A DNA stretch of 64,000 bases from Paenibacillus cellulosilyticus (GTDB lineage: Bacteria > Bacillota > Bacilli > Paenibacillales > Paenibacillaceae), in assembly GCF_003182255.1 (NCBI RefSeq), contig NZ_QGTQ01000037.1:1-64000 (forward strand), read 5' to 3'. Shown here one piece after another: positions 54,619-64,000 of this stretch (position 1 is its first letter; every line of letters begins with the position of its first letter). The notes under the pieces were generated by a model. It saw only the letters and a list, made by a program, of their open reading frames with translations. It searched no databases and had not been told where the DNA came from. The position numbers were made by a program, and so were the translations under genes.

Positions 54619-54796
54619 TTTCTGCCCACCTGAATCCTCAGACTTCTACCCACCTAAATCCTCCCTACTAGGGAGGACCCCATGGGACTCCCGTCCCCTG
54701 GACCCCGGAAGGGGTCTGCGGCAAATAAGAGACGCGAGTGTGTTACTGCGTGCTTAGGGTCGCTTGCCCCTCTGGGGCACAGCTTTTGTTCGAGCA
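54619..54796 (+). repeat. Dispersed GC-rich modular palindrome, family R1 copy C
   Basis: This copy has CTACCCACCTAAATCCTCCC, the CCTCCCT/AGGGAGG palindrome, CCCCGGAAGGGG, CTGCGTGCT, TGCCCCTCTGGGGCA and AGCTTTTGTTCGAGC. It is the closest match to copy A. It lies upstream of recQ. A further stem GGGGCACAG/CTGTGCCCC extends to 54816. Confidence 0.8.
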
Positions 54797-54823
54797 GAAT
54801 TCGGGGCTGTGCCCCTATGAGTC

Positions 54824-54866
54824 CAAAAAAATAGACCCTGAGCGTTGTGCAGCTTGTCAGGGTCTT
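54824..54866 (-). terminator. Terminator after mdh
   Basis: AGACCCTGA and TCAGGGTCT form a 9-bp stem. The minus strand continues ATTTTTTT. It ends the citZ-icd-mdh transcript. Confidence 0.85.
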
Positions 54867-54900
54867 CCTGTAGCTATTATAAAACATTATGAGCGTGCTG

Positions 54901-55842
54901 TCAGCCTTGGACGATTTGGATGACGCTGCGTACGGACTCAGCGGATTGGTCGAGTGCTGCCTTCTCTTCTGCGGTCAGATCCAGCTCGAAAATGTTCTCG
55001 ATACCGTCTCCTCCGATAATCGTCGGGACACCCATGAACAGATCGTTATAGCCGTACTCCCCTTGCAGCAGGGCAATGACAGGCAGGATCCGCTTCTTAT
55101 CCTTGAGGATCGCTTCGGTCATTTGAACAAGGGATGCTGCAGGCGCGTAATAGGCGCTGCCGTTGCCGAGCAGATTGACGATCTCGCCGCCGCCGACACG
55201 TGTCCGCTTCACAATCGCTTCAATGCGATCGGCAGGAATGAACTTTTCGATCGGAATGCCGCCAACGTTCGAATAACGAACGAGCGGCACCATGTCATCG
55301 CCATGGCCGCCAAGCACGAAGCCGCGAACATCCTCAACCGAAACGTTCAGCTCCTGGGCAATGAAAGTGCAATAACGAGCAGTATCTAAGACACCAGATT
55401 GCCCGATAACGCGATTCTTCGGAAAACCAAGCGCGTGATACGCCACATACGTCATCGCATCAACCGGGTTCGACAAAATGATTACAATGCTGTTCGGACT
55501 CGTCGCCTTGATGTTCTCGCACACTGACCGGACAATGCCCGCGTTCGTGTTTACAAGATCATCTCGACTCATTCCCGGTTTACGCGCGATACCCGCTGTA
55601 ATGATGACCACATCGGAATCCCGTGTATCCTCGTAGTTCGACGTCCCCGTAATCTTCGCATCAATGCACTGAACCGGCGTCGACTCCAGCATATCGAGCG
55701 CTTTACCCTTCGTCGGATTCTCCAGCTGCGGAATATCAACGAGCACAATGTCGCCCAATTCCTTCTGCGCAAGCATCAGCGCCGTCGTAGCGCCCGTGAA
55801 ACCCGCCCCAACAACCGTAATCTTGTTCCGTTTAATCGCCAT
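54901..55842 (-). CDS. mdh: Malate dehydrogenase
   Basis: This 313-residue NAD-dependent enzyme has [20 protein letters not shown] at the N terminus, [20 protein letters not shown] with the mobile-loop arginines, and the catalytic His in [16 protein letters not shown]. It oxidises malate to oxaloacetate in the TCA cycle. AGGAGG is eight bases before the ATG. The order citZ-icd-mdh is conserved in Bacillus, but here a 655-base structured spacer separates mdh from icd. Confidence 0.96.
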   Translation of the reverse strand: MAIKRNKITVVGAGFTGATTALMLAQKELGDIVLVDIPQLENPTKGKALDMLESTPVQCIDAKITGTSNYEDTRDSDVVIITAGIARKPGMSRDDLVNTNAGIVRSVCENIKATSPNSIVIILSNPVDAMTYVAYHALGFPKNRVIGQSGVLDTARYCTFIAQELNVSVEDVRGFVLGGHGDDMVPLVRYSNVGGIPIEKFIPADRIEAIVKRTRVGGGEIVNLLGNGSAYYAPAASLVQMTEAILKDKKRILPVIALLQGEYGYNDLFMGVPTIIGGDGIENIFELDLTAEEKAALDQSAESVRSVIQIVQG

Positions 55843-55993
55843 CTCGGATTCCTCCTTGATCTAGCTTAAGATCTCGCAGCTAACTCCCAATCACCGACGT
55901 CATGATTGCATGTATCAATGCATGCACAACAACAACCTTAATCACCCACACGATCATGCAATCACCCCCGTACTTTTAAGCCCATCGAAGAAA

Positions 55994-56172
55994 ATGTTCC
56001 CACCAAGGGAACATGCTTTCGACGATGGTTCCCACTGGGAACCATCGTCGACCCCGAAGCTTTACCCTCAACGCCCTTCGACGATGGCCGTTCCCACAGG
56101 GAACCATCGTCGTCCTCGAAGCTATTCACCCACGCCTTTCGGCGATGGCCGTTCCCGCAGGGAACCATCGTC
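55994..56172. repeat. Tandem array of near-identical hairpins
   Basis: Three units of about 60 bases start at 56021, 56080 and 56141. Each has a 13-bp stem of the type GACGATGGTTCCC/GGGAACCATCGTC with a short loop and a CTCGAAG-plus-CCC spacer. A shorter related hairpin (ATGTTCCC/GGGAACAT) precedes them at 55994. Spacers between palindromes are similar to each other, so this is a tandem repeat and not a CRISPR array. Confidence 0.85.
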
Positions 56173-56320
56173 GTCCTCGAAGTATTACCCACAAGCCCCA
56201 CATTGCACGAGCCATGCGAGTGCCAAATCCCAATCTGGACCAAACACGTCAGCACGCACCCGCCCCAAACGTTCGAATCCGCCAACCACTAAAGCGACTC
56301 ACACCCTCAAACATAAAGCG

Positions 56321-56374
56321 TGTCCAATCCCCCACAATCCTATTCCGACGAATAGGATTGTGGGGGATTGGACA
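56321..56374. repeat. Perfect 25-bp inverted repeat with 4-base loop
   Basis: TGTCCAATCCCCCACAATCC plus TATTC is followed by CGAC and its exact complement. The stem has no mismatch. There is no T-run, so it is not a standard terminator. It is flanked by AAAGCG on both sides. Confidence 0.9.
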
Positions 56375-56418
56375 AAAGCGGCTCCCTACTCTCTAGTCAC
56401 CCAGGCGCGCATATGCGA

Positions 56419-56496
56419 ATACCTTCCGGTGTCCAGAGGGCGGGAGCCCTTTGGGGTCCCCCTTCCTTGGGGAAGGGGGATTTAGGGGGTTGCGGG
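56419..56496 (-). repeat. Dispersed GC-rich modular palindrome, family R1 copy D (inverted)
   Basis: Read on the minus strand it gives CCCTAAATCCCCCTTCCCC, AAGGAAGGGGGACCCC and CACCGGAAGG, matching the first half of copies A and C. It abuts the icd stop codon and is the only copy in this orientation. Confidence 0.65.
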
Positions 56497-56497
56497 A

Positions 56498-57793
56498 TTA
56501 CATGTTCTCGATAACTTTATCAGCAAACTCCGAGCACTTAACTTCTTTCGCGCCTTCCATCAGACGTGCGAAGTCATAAGTAACCGTTTTGTTGTTGATC
56601 GACGTTTCCAGACCTTTGTAGATAAGGTCTGCGGCTTCTTGCCAGCCGAGGTGCTCGAGGAGCATTACGCCGGACAGGATAACCGAACCTGGGTTAACAA
56701 CGTCTTTGTCAGCATATTTAGGAGCCGTACCGTGCGTAGCTTCGAAGATCGCATGGCCCGTCAGGTAGTTGATGTTAGCGCCTGGAGCGATACCGATACC
56801 GCCAACTTGTGCAGCCAGTGCGTCGGACAGGTAGTCACCGTTCAGGTTGAGCGTTGCGATTACGTCGAAGTCCGTAGGACGCGTCAGAACTTGTTGCAGC
56901 GCGATGTCTGCAATTGCGTCTTTAACGAGGATTTTGCCGGAATCCAAAGCAGCTTTTTGAGCAGCGTTAGCCGCTTCTTCGCCTTGCTCTGCTTTGATTG
57001 CGTCGTATTGGCCCCACGTGAACGTTTGTTCAGCGAACTCTTGCTCAGCTACTTCGTAGCCCCAGTTCTTGAACGCGCCTTCCGTGAACTTCATGATGTT
57101 GCCTTTGTGTACGAGCGTAACCGACTTGCGGCCATGCTTGATTGCGTACTCGATCGCTGCGCGAACAAGACGTTTCGAGCCTTCGGACGATACTGGCTTG
57201 ATGCCGATACCGGACGTTTCCGGGAAGCGGATTTTGTTAACGCCCATTTCTTGTTGCAGGAACGAGAGAACTTTCTTAACAGCTTCCGTACCAGCTTGGT
57301 ACTCGATACCAGCATAGATGTCTTCCGTGTTCTCACGGAAAATAACCATGTCAACGAGCTCAGGACGTTTAACTGGCGAAGGCACGCCGTCGAAGTAACG
57401 TACTGGACGAAGGCAAGTGTACAGGTCAAGCTCTTGACGAAGAGCTACGTTCAGGGAACGGATACCGCCGCCGATTGGCGTCGTCAGAGGACCTTTGATT
57501 GCAACGATGTACTCACGGATTGCCGTCAGCGTATCAGCTGGCAGCCATTCGCCAAATTGGTTGAATGCTTTCTCACCAGCGAATACTTCGTACCAAGCGA
57601 TCTTCTTCTCGCCTTTGTATGCTTTCTCTACAGCAGCGTCGAGAACGCGAACGGATGCGCGCCAGATGTCGCGGCCCGTGCCGTCACCTTCGATGAAAGG
57701 TACGATTGGATTGTTAGGTACTTGAAGCTGGCTGTCTTGAATCGTGATTGGTTGACCTTCCGTTGGAAGAGCGAATTTCTCGAATTGTGGCAT
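56498..57793 (-). CDS. icd: NADP-dependent isocitrate dehydrogenase
   Basis: This 431-residue enzyme has [20 protein letters not shown], the phosphorylation-loop type [34 protein letters not shown], and [20 protein letters not shown]. It oxidises isocitrate to 2-oxoglutarate. AGGAGG precedes the ATG. It lies 51 bases after citZ. Confidence 0.97.
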   Translation of the reverse strand: MPQFEKFALPTEGQPITIQDSQLQVPNNPIVPFIEGDGTGRDIWRASVRVLDAAVEKAYKGEKKIAWYEVFAGEKAFNQFGEWLPADTLTAIREYIVAIKGPLTTPIGGGIRSLNVALRQELDLYTCLRPVRYFDGVPSPVKRPELVDMVIFRENTEDIYAGIEYQAGTEAVKKVLSFLQQEMGVNKIRFPETSGIGIKPVSSEGSKRLVRAAIEYAIKHGRKSVTLVHKGNIMKFTEGAFKNWGYEVAEQEFAEQTFTWGQYDAIKAEQGEEAANAAQKAALDSGKILVKDAIADIALQQVLTRPTDFDVIATLNLNGDYLSDALAAQVGGIGIAPGANINYLTGHAIFEATHGTAPKYADKDVVNPGSVILSGVMLLEHLGWQEAADLIYKGLETSINNKTVTYDFARLMEGAKEVKCSEFADKVIENM

Positions 57794-57844
57794 GATTTAG
57801 TTCCTCCTAAAAATAATAGATGATGATGCTGGACAAGCAGAAGC

Positions 57845-58957
57845 TTAGCGTTGAGCGATTGGTACGTACTTCACATTCGTCGGTCCTGTATATTCAGCAC
57901 GCGGACGAATGAGACGGTTGTCCTCATATTGCTCAAGGATATGTGCAGTCCAGCCCGACAGACGGCTGATTGCAAAGATCGGTGTAAACAAGTCGCGTGG
58001 GATGCCAAGCGTCGTGTATACGGATGCCGAGTAGAAGTCAACGTTCGGCTTCAGACCTTTTTGACCTGTTACGAGCTCTTCAATTTTAACAGACATCTCG
58101 TACAGTTCAAGAGTGCCCTTCTGCTTGCCAAGCTCACGGGACATCTTCATAAGATGCTTCGCGCGCGGATCGCCATTCTTGTAGACACGGTGTCCGAAGC
58201 CCATGATCTTAACTTTATTGTTCAGCTTGTCGTTGATATAGGACTCAACGTTTGCAAGCGAACCGATTTCTTCGAGCATGACCATAACCGCTTCGTTAGC
58301 ACCACCGTGGAGTGGTCCTTTCAGCGCGCCGATTGCCGAAGTTACGCCCGAGTAGATGTCGGACAACGTTGCAACCGTAACACGTGCTGCGAAGGTCGAA
58401 GCGTTCAATTCATGGTCAGCATGCAAAACGAGTGCTTGGTCGAGCGCTTTGATAGCGACTTCGCTTGGCTCCTCGCCAGTCAGCATGAAAAGGAAGTTGT
58501 GAGCGATCGAAACGCCTTGTTTCGGCGCAATTGGCTCAAGGCCTTGACGAATGCGCGAGTAAGCAGCAACGACTGCTGGCAGTTGTGCTTGCAGACGAAT
58601 CGCTTTGCGAACATTCGCTTCACGGGTCATATCGTTTGCTTCTGCATCATACAGAGCGAGGCTCGATACGATTGTACGCAGGGAAGCCATAGAATTGCTG
58701 TTGCTTGGCAGCAGCTTGAGATGCTCGATGGTTTGCTTAGGCAGTGCAGCATATTCGCTGAATTGACGATTCAGATCGTCGAGCTCAGCTTGAGTAGGCA
58801 GCTTGCCGAACCAGAGTAAGTAAGCAACCTCTTCGAAAGAAGCGTTTTCTGCCAAATCATCGATATTAATGCCACGGTACGTAAGTACGCCGTCGATGAT
58901 GGAACTGATGGAGGATGTCGCAGCGACAATTCCTTCCAGACCTTTGGTTGCTGTCAT
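57845..58957 (-). CDS. citZ: Citrate synthase
   Basis: This 370-residue type II citrate synthase has GLEGIVAATSSISSIIDGVL and TYRGINIDDLAE at the N terminus, the catalytic His regions HADHELNASTF and GFGHRVYKNGDPRAKHL, and the Asp in NVDFYSASVYTTLGIP. ATG 58957 is eight bases from GAAGGAGA; an upstream in-frame start at 58990 is rejected. It opens the TCA operon. The 296-base spacer to ppx likely holds divergent promoters that I could not fix. Confidence 0.96.
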   Translation of the reverse strand: MTATKGLEGIVAATSSISSIIDGVLTYRGINIDDLAENASFEEVAYLLWFGKLPTQAELDDLNRQFSEYAALPKQTIEHLKLLPSNSNSMASLRTIVSSLALYDAEANDMTREANVRKAIRLQAQLPAVVAAYSRIRQGLEPIAPKQGVSIAHNFLFMLTGEEPSEVAIKALDQALVLHADHELNASTFAARVTVATLSDIYSGVTSAIGALKGPLHGGANEAVMVMLEEIGSLANVESYINDKLNNKVKIMGFGHRVYKNGDPRAKHLMKMSRELGKQKGTLELYEMSVKIEELVTGQKGLKPNVDFYSASVYTTLGIPRDLFTPIFAISRLSGWTAHILEQYEDNRLIRPRAEYTGPTNVKYVPIAQR

Positions 58958-59253
58958 GTTTTTCTCTCCTTCGGTTTCGGAATTATCCAATGAAAAAGGA
59001 ATCTCGTCATATTTTCAACAAATCTAATCATACCGAATTTTGACCATGAAGTGAACAAAACGGCACAAAACACCGAATAGAATTCCTTTATCGACTTAAT
59101 AAAGTATTTTTGCCACAGTTAAAAAAAATAACATATTTCCCTTATCATCGGCAAGAACGTTATGAATCGCGACTAGAAAATGGTAAACTAATGACACCAG
59201 CCGTCATTCAGTCGAGGCAGCGGCAGTCTAATTGTAATTCGGAGGAACCAATC

Positions 59254-60786
59254 ATGAAAGAACAACGTCTGGGCATTATTGACATCGGCTCCAACTCTAT
59301 TCGACTTGCCGTCTATGAACGAACCGCCAACGGGGCTCACCGCGTCATCGACGGCAGCAAACGTCCCGCCAGATTGAGTGGAAGCATCGACAATGAAGGT
59401 CGACTACGGCCAGAGAAAATCGACGAACTGATCGATATCATGAACCATTATCGACTCATTTGCGCCCATCACCGTACGGGCTATATACGCGCTGTAGCTA
59501 CTGCAGCGATTCGCAACGCTGCGAATCGGGACGAAATCGTAGAACGTGTGCTGGAAGAGGCAGGACTCACCATCGAGGTGCTCTCCGGCGAAGAGGAGGC
59601 TCGTTTCGGCTTCCTTGGCATGGTAAACACCCTCGATGTCCGTGAAGGTTTCTTGATCGATATCGGCGGCGGAAGCACCGAAATATCGTTATTTCGCGAC
59701 CGGACACTCGTACAGAGCGTATCGTTCCCTATCGGCTGCGTAAATATGTCCCAATATCTCGCTAACGACGGGACATTATCCGATCAAGCGCTTAGCGAGC
59801 TTGAGGGAACAGTAGAGCATACAATCCGGAAAGAAGCATGGCTGAGCTGGACGCCTGGCCTTCCGCTCATTGGTGTCGGCGGTACCGTACGAGCACTGAG
59901 CAAAGTTGATCAAGCGGATAACAAATATGCGTTCCCGCTGACCCATAATTATACCATATCCAGCTCTCGGACAGATGAGCTGTTCGAGCAGCTTCGCCCA
60001 ATACCAACAGACAAGCGCAATAAATTTCCAGGCTTGTCCAAAGATCGTGCTGACGTTATCGTATCCGGTCTTGCCATTCTCCGGTACTTCTTCCGTAAGC
60101 TGCAGGCGACCCACTACCTTGTGTGCGGTGCAGGACTTCGAGATGGCCTTTTCTATGATACCCGGTTTCCGAATCAGCCACGAATGGACGATGTACTCGG
60201 CTACAGCGTACGCAACTTGAGCCTGCTGCACCCAGAAGCGCCTCGACCGCATATGATGCAGGTCAATCGGCTTGCGATGCAGCTGTTCGAGTATTTGAGC
60301 CCAAAAGCCCAATTAGAGCTGCCAGAGCGCGCGTCTCGTTGGCTGGACACCGCTTCCTCGCTGTACCGAATCGGCGCATCGATCGACTACTACCATTATG
60401 CGAAGCACTCTTTCTATCTGATCGTAAACTCGCATCTGAATGGCTTGTCGCATCGTGAGATGGTACTAGTCGCAGCTATTGCTTCCTTCAAGGGAAAAAG
60501 CCGTCTGCGCCAGCAAATTGCCGAATATCGCGAGCTGTTGGAAGAATCAGACCTAGAGTATATAACGTTGCTTGGCACGCTTTTGCAGCTCGCCATAGCA
60601 CTCGACCGAACCGAAACGCAATCGATCGGCCGATTAGCGATTCATTCGATGCAAGGTACGCTGAAGCTAGAAGCGTTGACAAGCGGAAGCCCGCTCGATG
60701 TCGAGCGGGCCGAAGTAGAAGAGCTAAGTAAAGATTTTAATAAAGCGTGGCAGCTTACACCCGTGCTTTCACTGCCGAATTATTAA
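59254..60786 (+). CDS. ppx: Exopolyphosphatase / pppGpp phosphatase family protein
   Basis: This 510-residue protein has the ASKHA phosphatase fold with GIIDIGSNSIRLAVYE, VLSGEEEARFGFLGMVNT and FLIDIGGGSTEISLF, and a C-terminal HD-like helical half. Ppx removes terminal phosphate from polyphosphate; some members hydrolyse pppGpp. ATG 59254 follows GGAGG; the frame extends 48 codons upstream without a ribosome site. The last four bases overlap the convergent ppk gene. Confidence 0.92.
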   Translation: MKEQRLGIIDIGSNSIRLAVYERTANGAHRVIDGSKRPARLSGSIDNEGRLRPEKIDELIDIMNHYRLICAHHRTGYIRAVATAAIRNAANRDEIVERVLEEAGLTIEVLSGEEEARFGFLGMVNTLDVREGFLIDIGGGSTEISLFRDRTLVQSVSFPIGCVNMSQYLANDGTLSDQALSELEGTVEHTIRKEAWLSWTPGLPLIGVGGTVRALSKVDQADNKYAFPLTHNYTISSSRTDELFEQLRPIPTDKRNKFPGLSKDRADVIVSGLAILRYFFRKLQATHYLVCGAGLRDGLFYDTRFPNQPRMDDVLGYSVRNLSLLHPEAPRPHMMQVNRLAMQLFEYLSPKAQLELPERASRWLDTASSLYRIGASIDYYHYAKHSFYLIVNSHLNGLSHREMVLVAAIASFKGKSRLRQQIAEYRELLEESDLEYITLLGTLLQLAIALDRTETQSIGRLAIHSMQGTLKLEALTSGSPLDVERAEVEELSKDFNKAWQLTPVLSLPNY

Positions 60787-62843
60787 TGCGATTTCCAACT
60801 GGATATACGTTTCGCCTCGAACTGGCTCCTCATCGGAGCCAGTTCGTTCGTTACGCGCTGATACACGCCGGTAGACAATAGCTCATGAGCTTTGACGTTA
60901 TCCTCAAGATTCATGAACAGAATGTTCCGAATCGTTCTGCGAAGATAGACGTCGAATACAGGACACATCAGCTCGATACGACGGTTCAGGTTACGTGTCA
61001 TCCAGTCAGCGCTCGACAGATACACTTCTTCATCTCCGCCGTTAGCGAACAACGTCATCCGGGAATGCTCCAAATAACGGTCTACAATGCTAATGACACG
61101 GATATTCTCGCTAAGACCTTCAACACCCGGACGCAGACAGCAAACGCCACGCACGATAAGATCAATCTTAACGCCCGCTTGTGAAGCGGAATACAGCTTA
61201 TCGATCATTTCCTGATTGGACAACGAGTTCATCTTCGCAACGATTCGCGCTGGGCGACCCGCTTCGGCATGCTCCTTCTCCCGATCGATCAAAGCAAATA
61301 TTTTATCTTTGAGCGATGTTGGCGCAACACCAAAAGCTTTCCAATCATAGGGTGCGGAGTAGCCCGTCATCTCATTGAACAGAGCTGAGGCATCCTCACC
61401 AATGACAGGGTGAGAAGTAAACAAACCAATATCGGTATACAGCTTCGCTGTATTATCGTTGTAGTTACCTGTACCGACATGCACATAACGGCGCAATCCA
61501 TCCGATTCACGACGCACGACCAGCATGATTTTGGCATGAGTTTTCAAGCCGATCAAGCCGTATACGACGTGGCAGCCTGCCTTCTCCAGCTGGCGTGCCC
61601 ATGCAATGTTACGCTCTTCGTCGAAACGAGCCTTCAGCTCTACGACCACTGTCACCTGCTTGCCGGATTCAGCCGCTTTGACGAGTGCCTGAATGAGCTC
61701 CGACTGGCCGCTAACCCGGTAAAGTGTCATTTTGATCGCGAGAACCTCTGGGTCATAAGCTGCTTGTACGAGAAAATCCGTTACAGCCTCAAACGATTCA
61801 TACGGGTGATACATCAGCACATCCCGCTCGCGCACCACCTCGAACATATCGTCCGTATCATCGAACTCATTCGGATAAACCGGCTCCATACGTTCATATC
61901 GCAAATTCTCGTAATTCGGCAGCGTGAGCGCGAATTTCATCAAGAAGCTCAAATCAAGCGGACCATCGATTTCAACGATATTGTCGCTGACCTCCAGCTC
62001 GTCTTTGAGAACGGAAAGCGCATATGGATCGATATCCTTATCGACCTCAAGACGCACCGTCATCCCCCAACGGCGGCGGCGAAGCTCCTTCTCGATCTCT
62101 TCCAGAAGGTCCTCTGCATTCTCCTCATTGAGCGTAAGATCAGAATTTCGCGTAATTCGAAACGGATGAACAGCATATGGCGTATACCCTTTGAAGAGGG
62201 TGTCGATATAATTCTCGATCAGATCCTCCATCAGCACGAATTCGGTACGCTTGGTACCGGAACGTACAGGAAGCGGGATATGACGAGGCAGTATGGATGG
62301 GATTTGGATTATTGCAAAATAAGGCTCCTCGTCTGGTGCATCGTCTTCTTTACGAAGAAGAACGGACATGTACAGTTCCTTTGTATGTACAAGCGGGAAA
62401 GGTCGGCTCTGGTCAACCGCCATCGGCGTCAGGACAGGGAAGACGATATCGTGAAAATAACGCTCCATTGCCGTCGTCTGCGTCACATTCAGCTCATCGA
62501 TGCCGCGGAATACGATGCCTTCCTTCGCCATGCCCCGCATAACCTCACGGAACGTGCGGTACTGCTCTGTAACCATTTGAGAAGTCCGTTTGATCAGTCT
62601 TTTCCACAGACCTGCTGGCGTATAGCCAGTAAAGTCCTTTTTCGTAAGGCTCGCTTTCATCTGAGTCTGAACGCCAGCTCCCCGTACGCTGATGAATTCA
62701 TCCAGATTACTGGATACGATTGCAAGAAATTTCGCTCGCTCCAAGAGCGGTGTAGTCGGATCCTGCGCCTCGCGTAGTACGCGTCGGTTAAATTCGATCC
62801 AACTAAGATCACGGTTTACATAGTGGGACATTATTTGCTTCAT
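60783..62843 (-). CDS. ppk: Polyphosphate kinase 1
   Basis: This ~686-residue enzyme has YVNRDLSWIEFNRRVLREAQ, FLAIVSSNLDEFISVRGAG, the phospholipase D-like catalytic His region GLIGLKTHAKIMLVVRRE, the second His motif EHSRMTLFANGG, and SADWMTRNLNRRIELM near the C terminus. It makes polyphosphate from ATP. The ATG at 62843 is about 11 bases from GGAGG; a longer start at 62873 has no clear site. Facing ppx tail to tail makes antisense interference between the two opposing enzymes possible. Confidence 0.94.
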   Translation of the reverse strand: MKQIMSHYVNRDLSWIEFNRRVLREAQDPTTPLLERAKFLAIVSSNLDEFISVRGAGVQTQMKASLTKKDFTGYTPAGLWKRLIKRTSQMVTEQYRTFREVMRGMAKEGIVFRGIDELNVTQTTAMERYFHDIVFPVLTPMAVDQSRPFPLVHTKELYMSVLLRKEDDAPDEEPYFAIIQIPSILPRHIPLPVRSGTKRTEFVLMEDLIENYIDTLFKGYTPYAVHPFRITRNSDLTLNEENAEDLLEEIEKELRRRRWGMTVRLEVDKDIDPYALSVLKDELEVSDNIVEIDGPLDLSFLMKFALTLPNYENLRYERMEPVYPNEFDDTDDMFEVVRERDVLMYHPYESFEAVTDFLVQAAYDPEVLAIKMTLYRVSGQSELIQALVKAAESGKQVTVVVELKARFDEERNIAWARQLEKAGCHVVYGLIGLKTHAKIMLVVRRESDGLRRYVHVGTGNYNDNTAKLYTDIGLFTSHPVIGEDASALFNEMTGYSAPYDWKAFGVAPTSLKDKIFALIDREKEHAEAGRPARIVAKMNSLSNQEMIDKLYSASQAGVKIDLIVRGVCCLRPGVEGLSENIRVISIVDRYLEHSRMTLFANGGDEEVYLSSADWMTRNLNRRIELMCPVFDVYLRRTIRNILFMNLEDNVKAHELLSTGVYQRVTNELAPMRSQFEAKRISSWKSH

Positions 62844-63062
62844 TTGGCCGAGCGCCTCCATTCTTGTCCTCATTATGCTTGTCGAATATTTGTTCCATAT
62901 TAAAGATTTGTAAAGGTAGTGTTAAAACGAATCCACCATTTTACAAAACGATCAAGATGTCTCTTGGGGCTTTGGTAAAAGCTTCGGATTCATGCTAAAC
63001 TTTCTAGTACAGCATGACCACGAAGGATACATAGTGAACTCATCCTTAGGAGGTGCGGCAAC

Positions 63063-64000
63063 TTGAACAAAGTCGTAGCCATGCGATTATGGCGTGGCCT
63101 ATTCGTTGCAGTAATGCTCACTCTACTCGTGCTCGCCGTCATTTATGTCACTCCACTCGTTTACCCCTTCTTGATCGGTTGGATTCTCGCTTACGTTCTC
63201 AACCCATTTGTTCGCTTTCTTCAGAAGAAAGCGCGCTTTCCAAGATGGCTCGCAGTAACCTTCTCCTTGTTCCTATTTGTTATTATCGCCGTCACCATCA
63301 TATCGGCCCTCATTACCCGAATCGTTACCGAAGTTATTCATCTATCTCAATCGATTAATGGTACGATCAACTGGTGGCGCGACGAGTTCGATAAATTCGT
63401 CAACACGCCTGACATGCAGGACTTGATCAATAAAATTAGTACCTTCTATAACGAAAATCCGAAATATCAGCAGCCGATTAACAACAAAATCGAAGATACA
63501 GCCAACCTGCTGGCAGAGGCGAGTACGAACCTCGTTACCCATTTCTTCAACGGACTGACTTCCATTCTCATCTCGCTGCCAAACGTCCTGACGATAACCG
63601 TTGTTGTCCTGCTTGCTTCTTTCTTTATCGGCAAGGATTGGCATAAGCACGCTAAAGTGGTTACCGGCTGGGTACCCACCGGCCTCTTGAAATCCATCTC
63701 TACCGTATGGGTTGATCTACAAAAAGCACTGTTCGGCTATCTTCGCTCACAGTTCATTATGATTTCGATCACAGCCGTTGTTGTTATTATCGGCCTCCTG
63801 CTGCTTGGCGTTAACTATGCCATCACGATTGGCCTGCTCATTGGTTTCGTTGACCTGCTGCCTTACCTTGGTGTCGGCGCGGTCATGGTCCCCTGGATCG
63901 CCTATACGTTCATCTACGGCGACGTACAGCTTGGCATCGGCCTCTCCATCCTGTACGGCGTCATTCTCGTCGCTCGTCAAATGATCGAGCCGAAAGTGCT
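63063..64000 (+). CDS. ytvI: AI-2E-type permease, sporulation protein YtvI (partial)
   Basis: The frame opens at a TTG (63063) with AGGAGG eight bases before it and runs off the window, giving 312 residues here. The N-terminal half has two long hydrophobic segments (about residues 13-50 and 62-85). A soluble loop of about 100 residues follows, then hydrophobic stretches with GFVDLLPYLGVGAVMVPW and RQMIEPKVL, which are hallmarks of the AI-2E/YtvI permease family. YtvI is a sporulation membrane protein encoded near citZ in B. subtilis. Confidence 0.88.
   Translation, partial: MNKVVAMRLWRGLFVAVMLTLLVLAVIYVTPLVYPFLIGWILAYVLNPFVRFLQKKARFPRWLAVTFSLFLFVIIAVTIISALITRIVTEVIHLSQSINGTINWWRDEFDKFVNTPDMQDLINKISTFYNENPKYQQPINNKIEDTANLLAEASTNLVTHFFNGLTSILISLPNVLTITVVVLLASFFIGKDWHKHAKVVTGWVPTGLLKSISTVWVDLQKALFGYLRSQFIMISITAVVVIIGLLLLGVNYAITIGLLIGFVDLLPYLGVGAVMVPWIAYTFIYGDVQLGIGLSILYGVILVARQMIEPKV

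Larger units (their letters stand above)
55843..56497. other. Highly structured icd-mdh spacer
   Basis: This 655-base spacer lies within the TCA operon. It holds three ~60-base hairpin units, a shorter fourth hairpin, a 25-bp perfect inverted repeat and an inverted R1 repeat. The reading frames that cross it are shadows of the repeats, with no ribosome sites and biased composition. Confidence 0.8.

Noticed and set aside
55994-56172. CRISPR-like array of regularly spaced palindromic repeats
   Set aside because: The sequences between the palindromes resemble each other, there are only three full units, and no cas genes are near. It is a tandem hairpin repeat.
55910-56485. 191-residue plus-strand reading frame in the icd-mdh spacer
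   Set aside because: It is rich in Pro, Ser, His and Arg because it reads through the hairpin repeats; it has no ribosome site and no domain.

Overview
The window is a stretch of chromosome from a spore-forming Bacillota bacterium, most likely Paenibacillus or a close Paenibacillaceae relative. Strong AGGAGG ribosome sites, intrinsic terminators with U-runs, spoVID, gerM, lonB, ytvI and a YheC/D-type gene support this. So does the gene order tig-clpX-lonB-lonA-ysxC-hemA-X-C-D-B-L-spoVID, which matches Bacillus subtilis. Differences from B. subtilis are clpP lying next to clpX and the siroheme genes sitting inside the hem cluster. Most genes are on the minus strand.

Layout. 1-3.2 kb: a MutS2-like ATPase without an Smr nuclease domain, a structured RNA candidate upstream of it, and a small coiled protein. 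3.2-14.2 kb: spoVID, an RluA-type pseudouridine synthase and the tetrapyrrole cluster (hemL, hemB, cobA-hemD fusion, hemC, precorrin-2 dehydrogenase, hemX, hemA), which makes uroporphyrinogen III from glutamyl-tRNA and feeds both heme and siroheme. 14.4-25.6 kb: a small frameshifted gene, then the proteostasis block ysxC, lonA, lonB, ispG, clpX, clpP, tig and a ysoA-like gene. 25.9 kb: tRNA-Arg(TCT). 26-29.3 kb: an accessory quorum-sensing locus with AgrB, a cysteine-free AgrD-like peptide, a membrane protein resembling the AgrC sensor part but without a kinase, a stand-alone LytTR protein and HTH genes with twin palindromic operators. 29.4-37.4 kb: an amidohydrolase, an ATP-grasp coat-type protein, and a plus-strand operon of an adenylate-forming enzyme, SbnA and SbnB (2,3-diaminopropionate synthesis), followed by a His-rich protein and an asparagine synthetase. 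37.5-40.9 kb: rdgB-rph-gerM and pgpA. 40.9-44.4 kb: a tightly overlapped four-gene envelope sugar operon (UDP-sugar dehydrogenase, epimerase, GT2, LAB_N membrane protein). 44.6-52.2 kb: MarR, MBL hydrolase, methyltransferase, LacI regulator, ribokinase, type 2 IPP isomerase, a PfkB kinase and a small membrane protein. 52.4-64 kb: recQ, mdh-icd-citZ, ppx and ppk convergent, and the start of ytvI, which runs off the window.

Intergenic DNA is rich in short repeats. There are three dispersed families: a GC-rich modular palindrome, an AAGCAAATTGCTT palindrome just upstream of ribosome sites, and a MITE-like element with terminal inverted repeats. The icd-mdh spacer also holds an array of near-identical hairpins and a 25-bp perfect inverted repeat. 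The most unusual gene group is the kinase-less Agr locus; the second is the diaminopropionate operon without siderophore genes. All assignments come from reading the sequence; no database search was possible.
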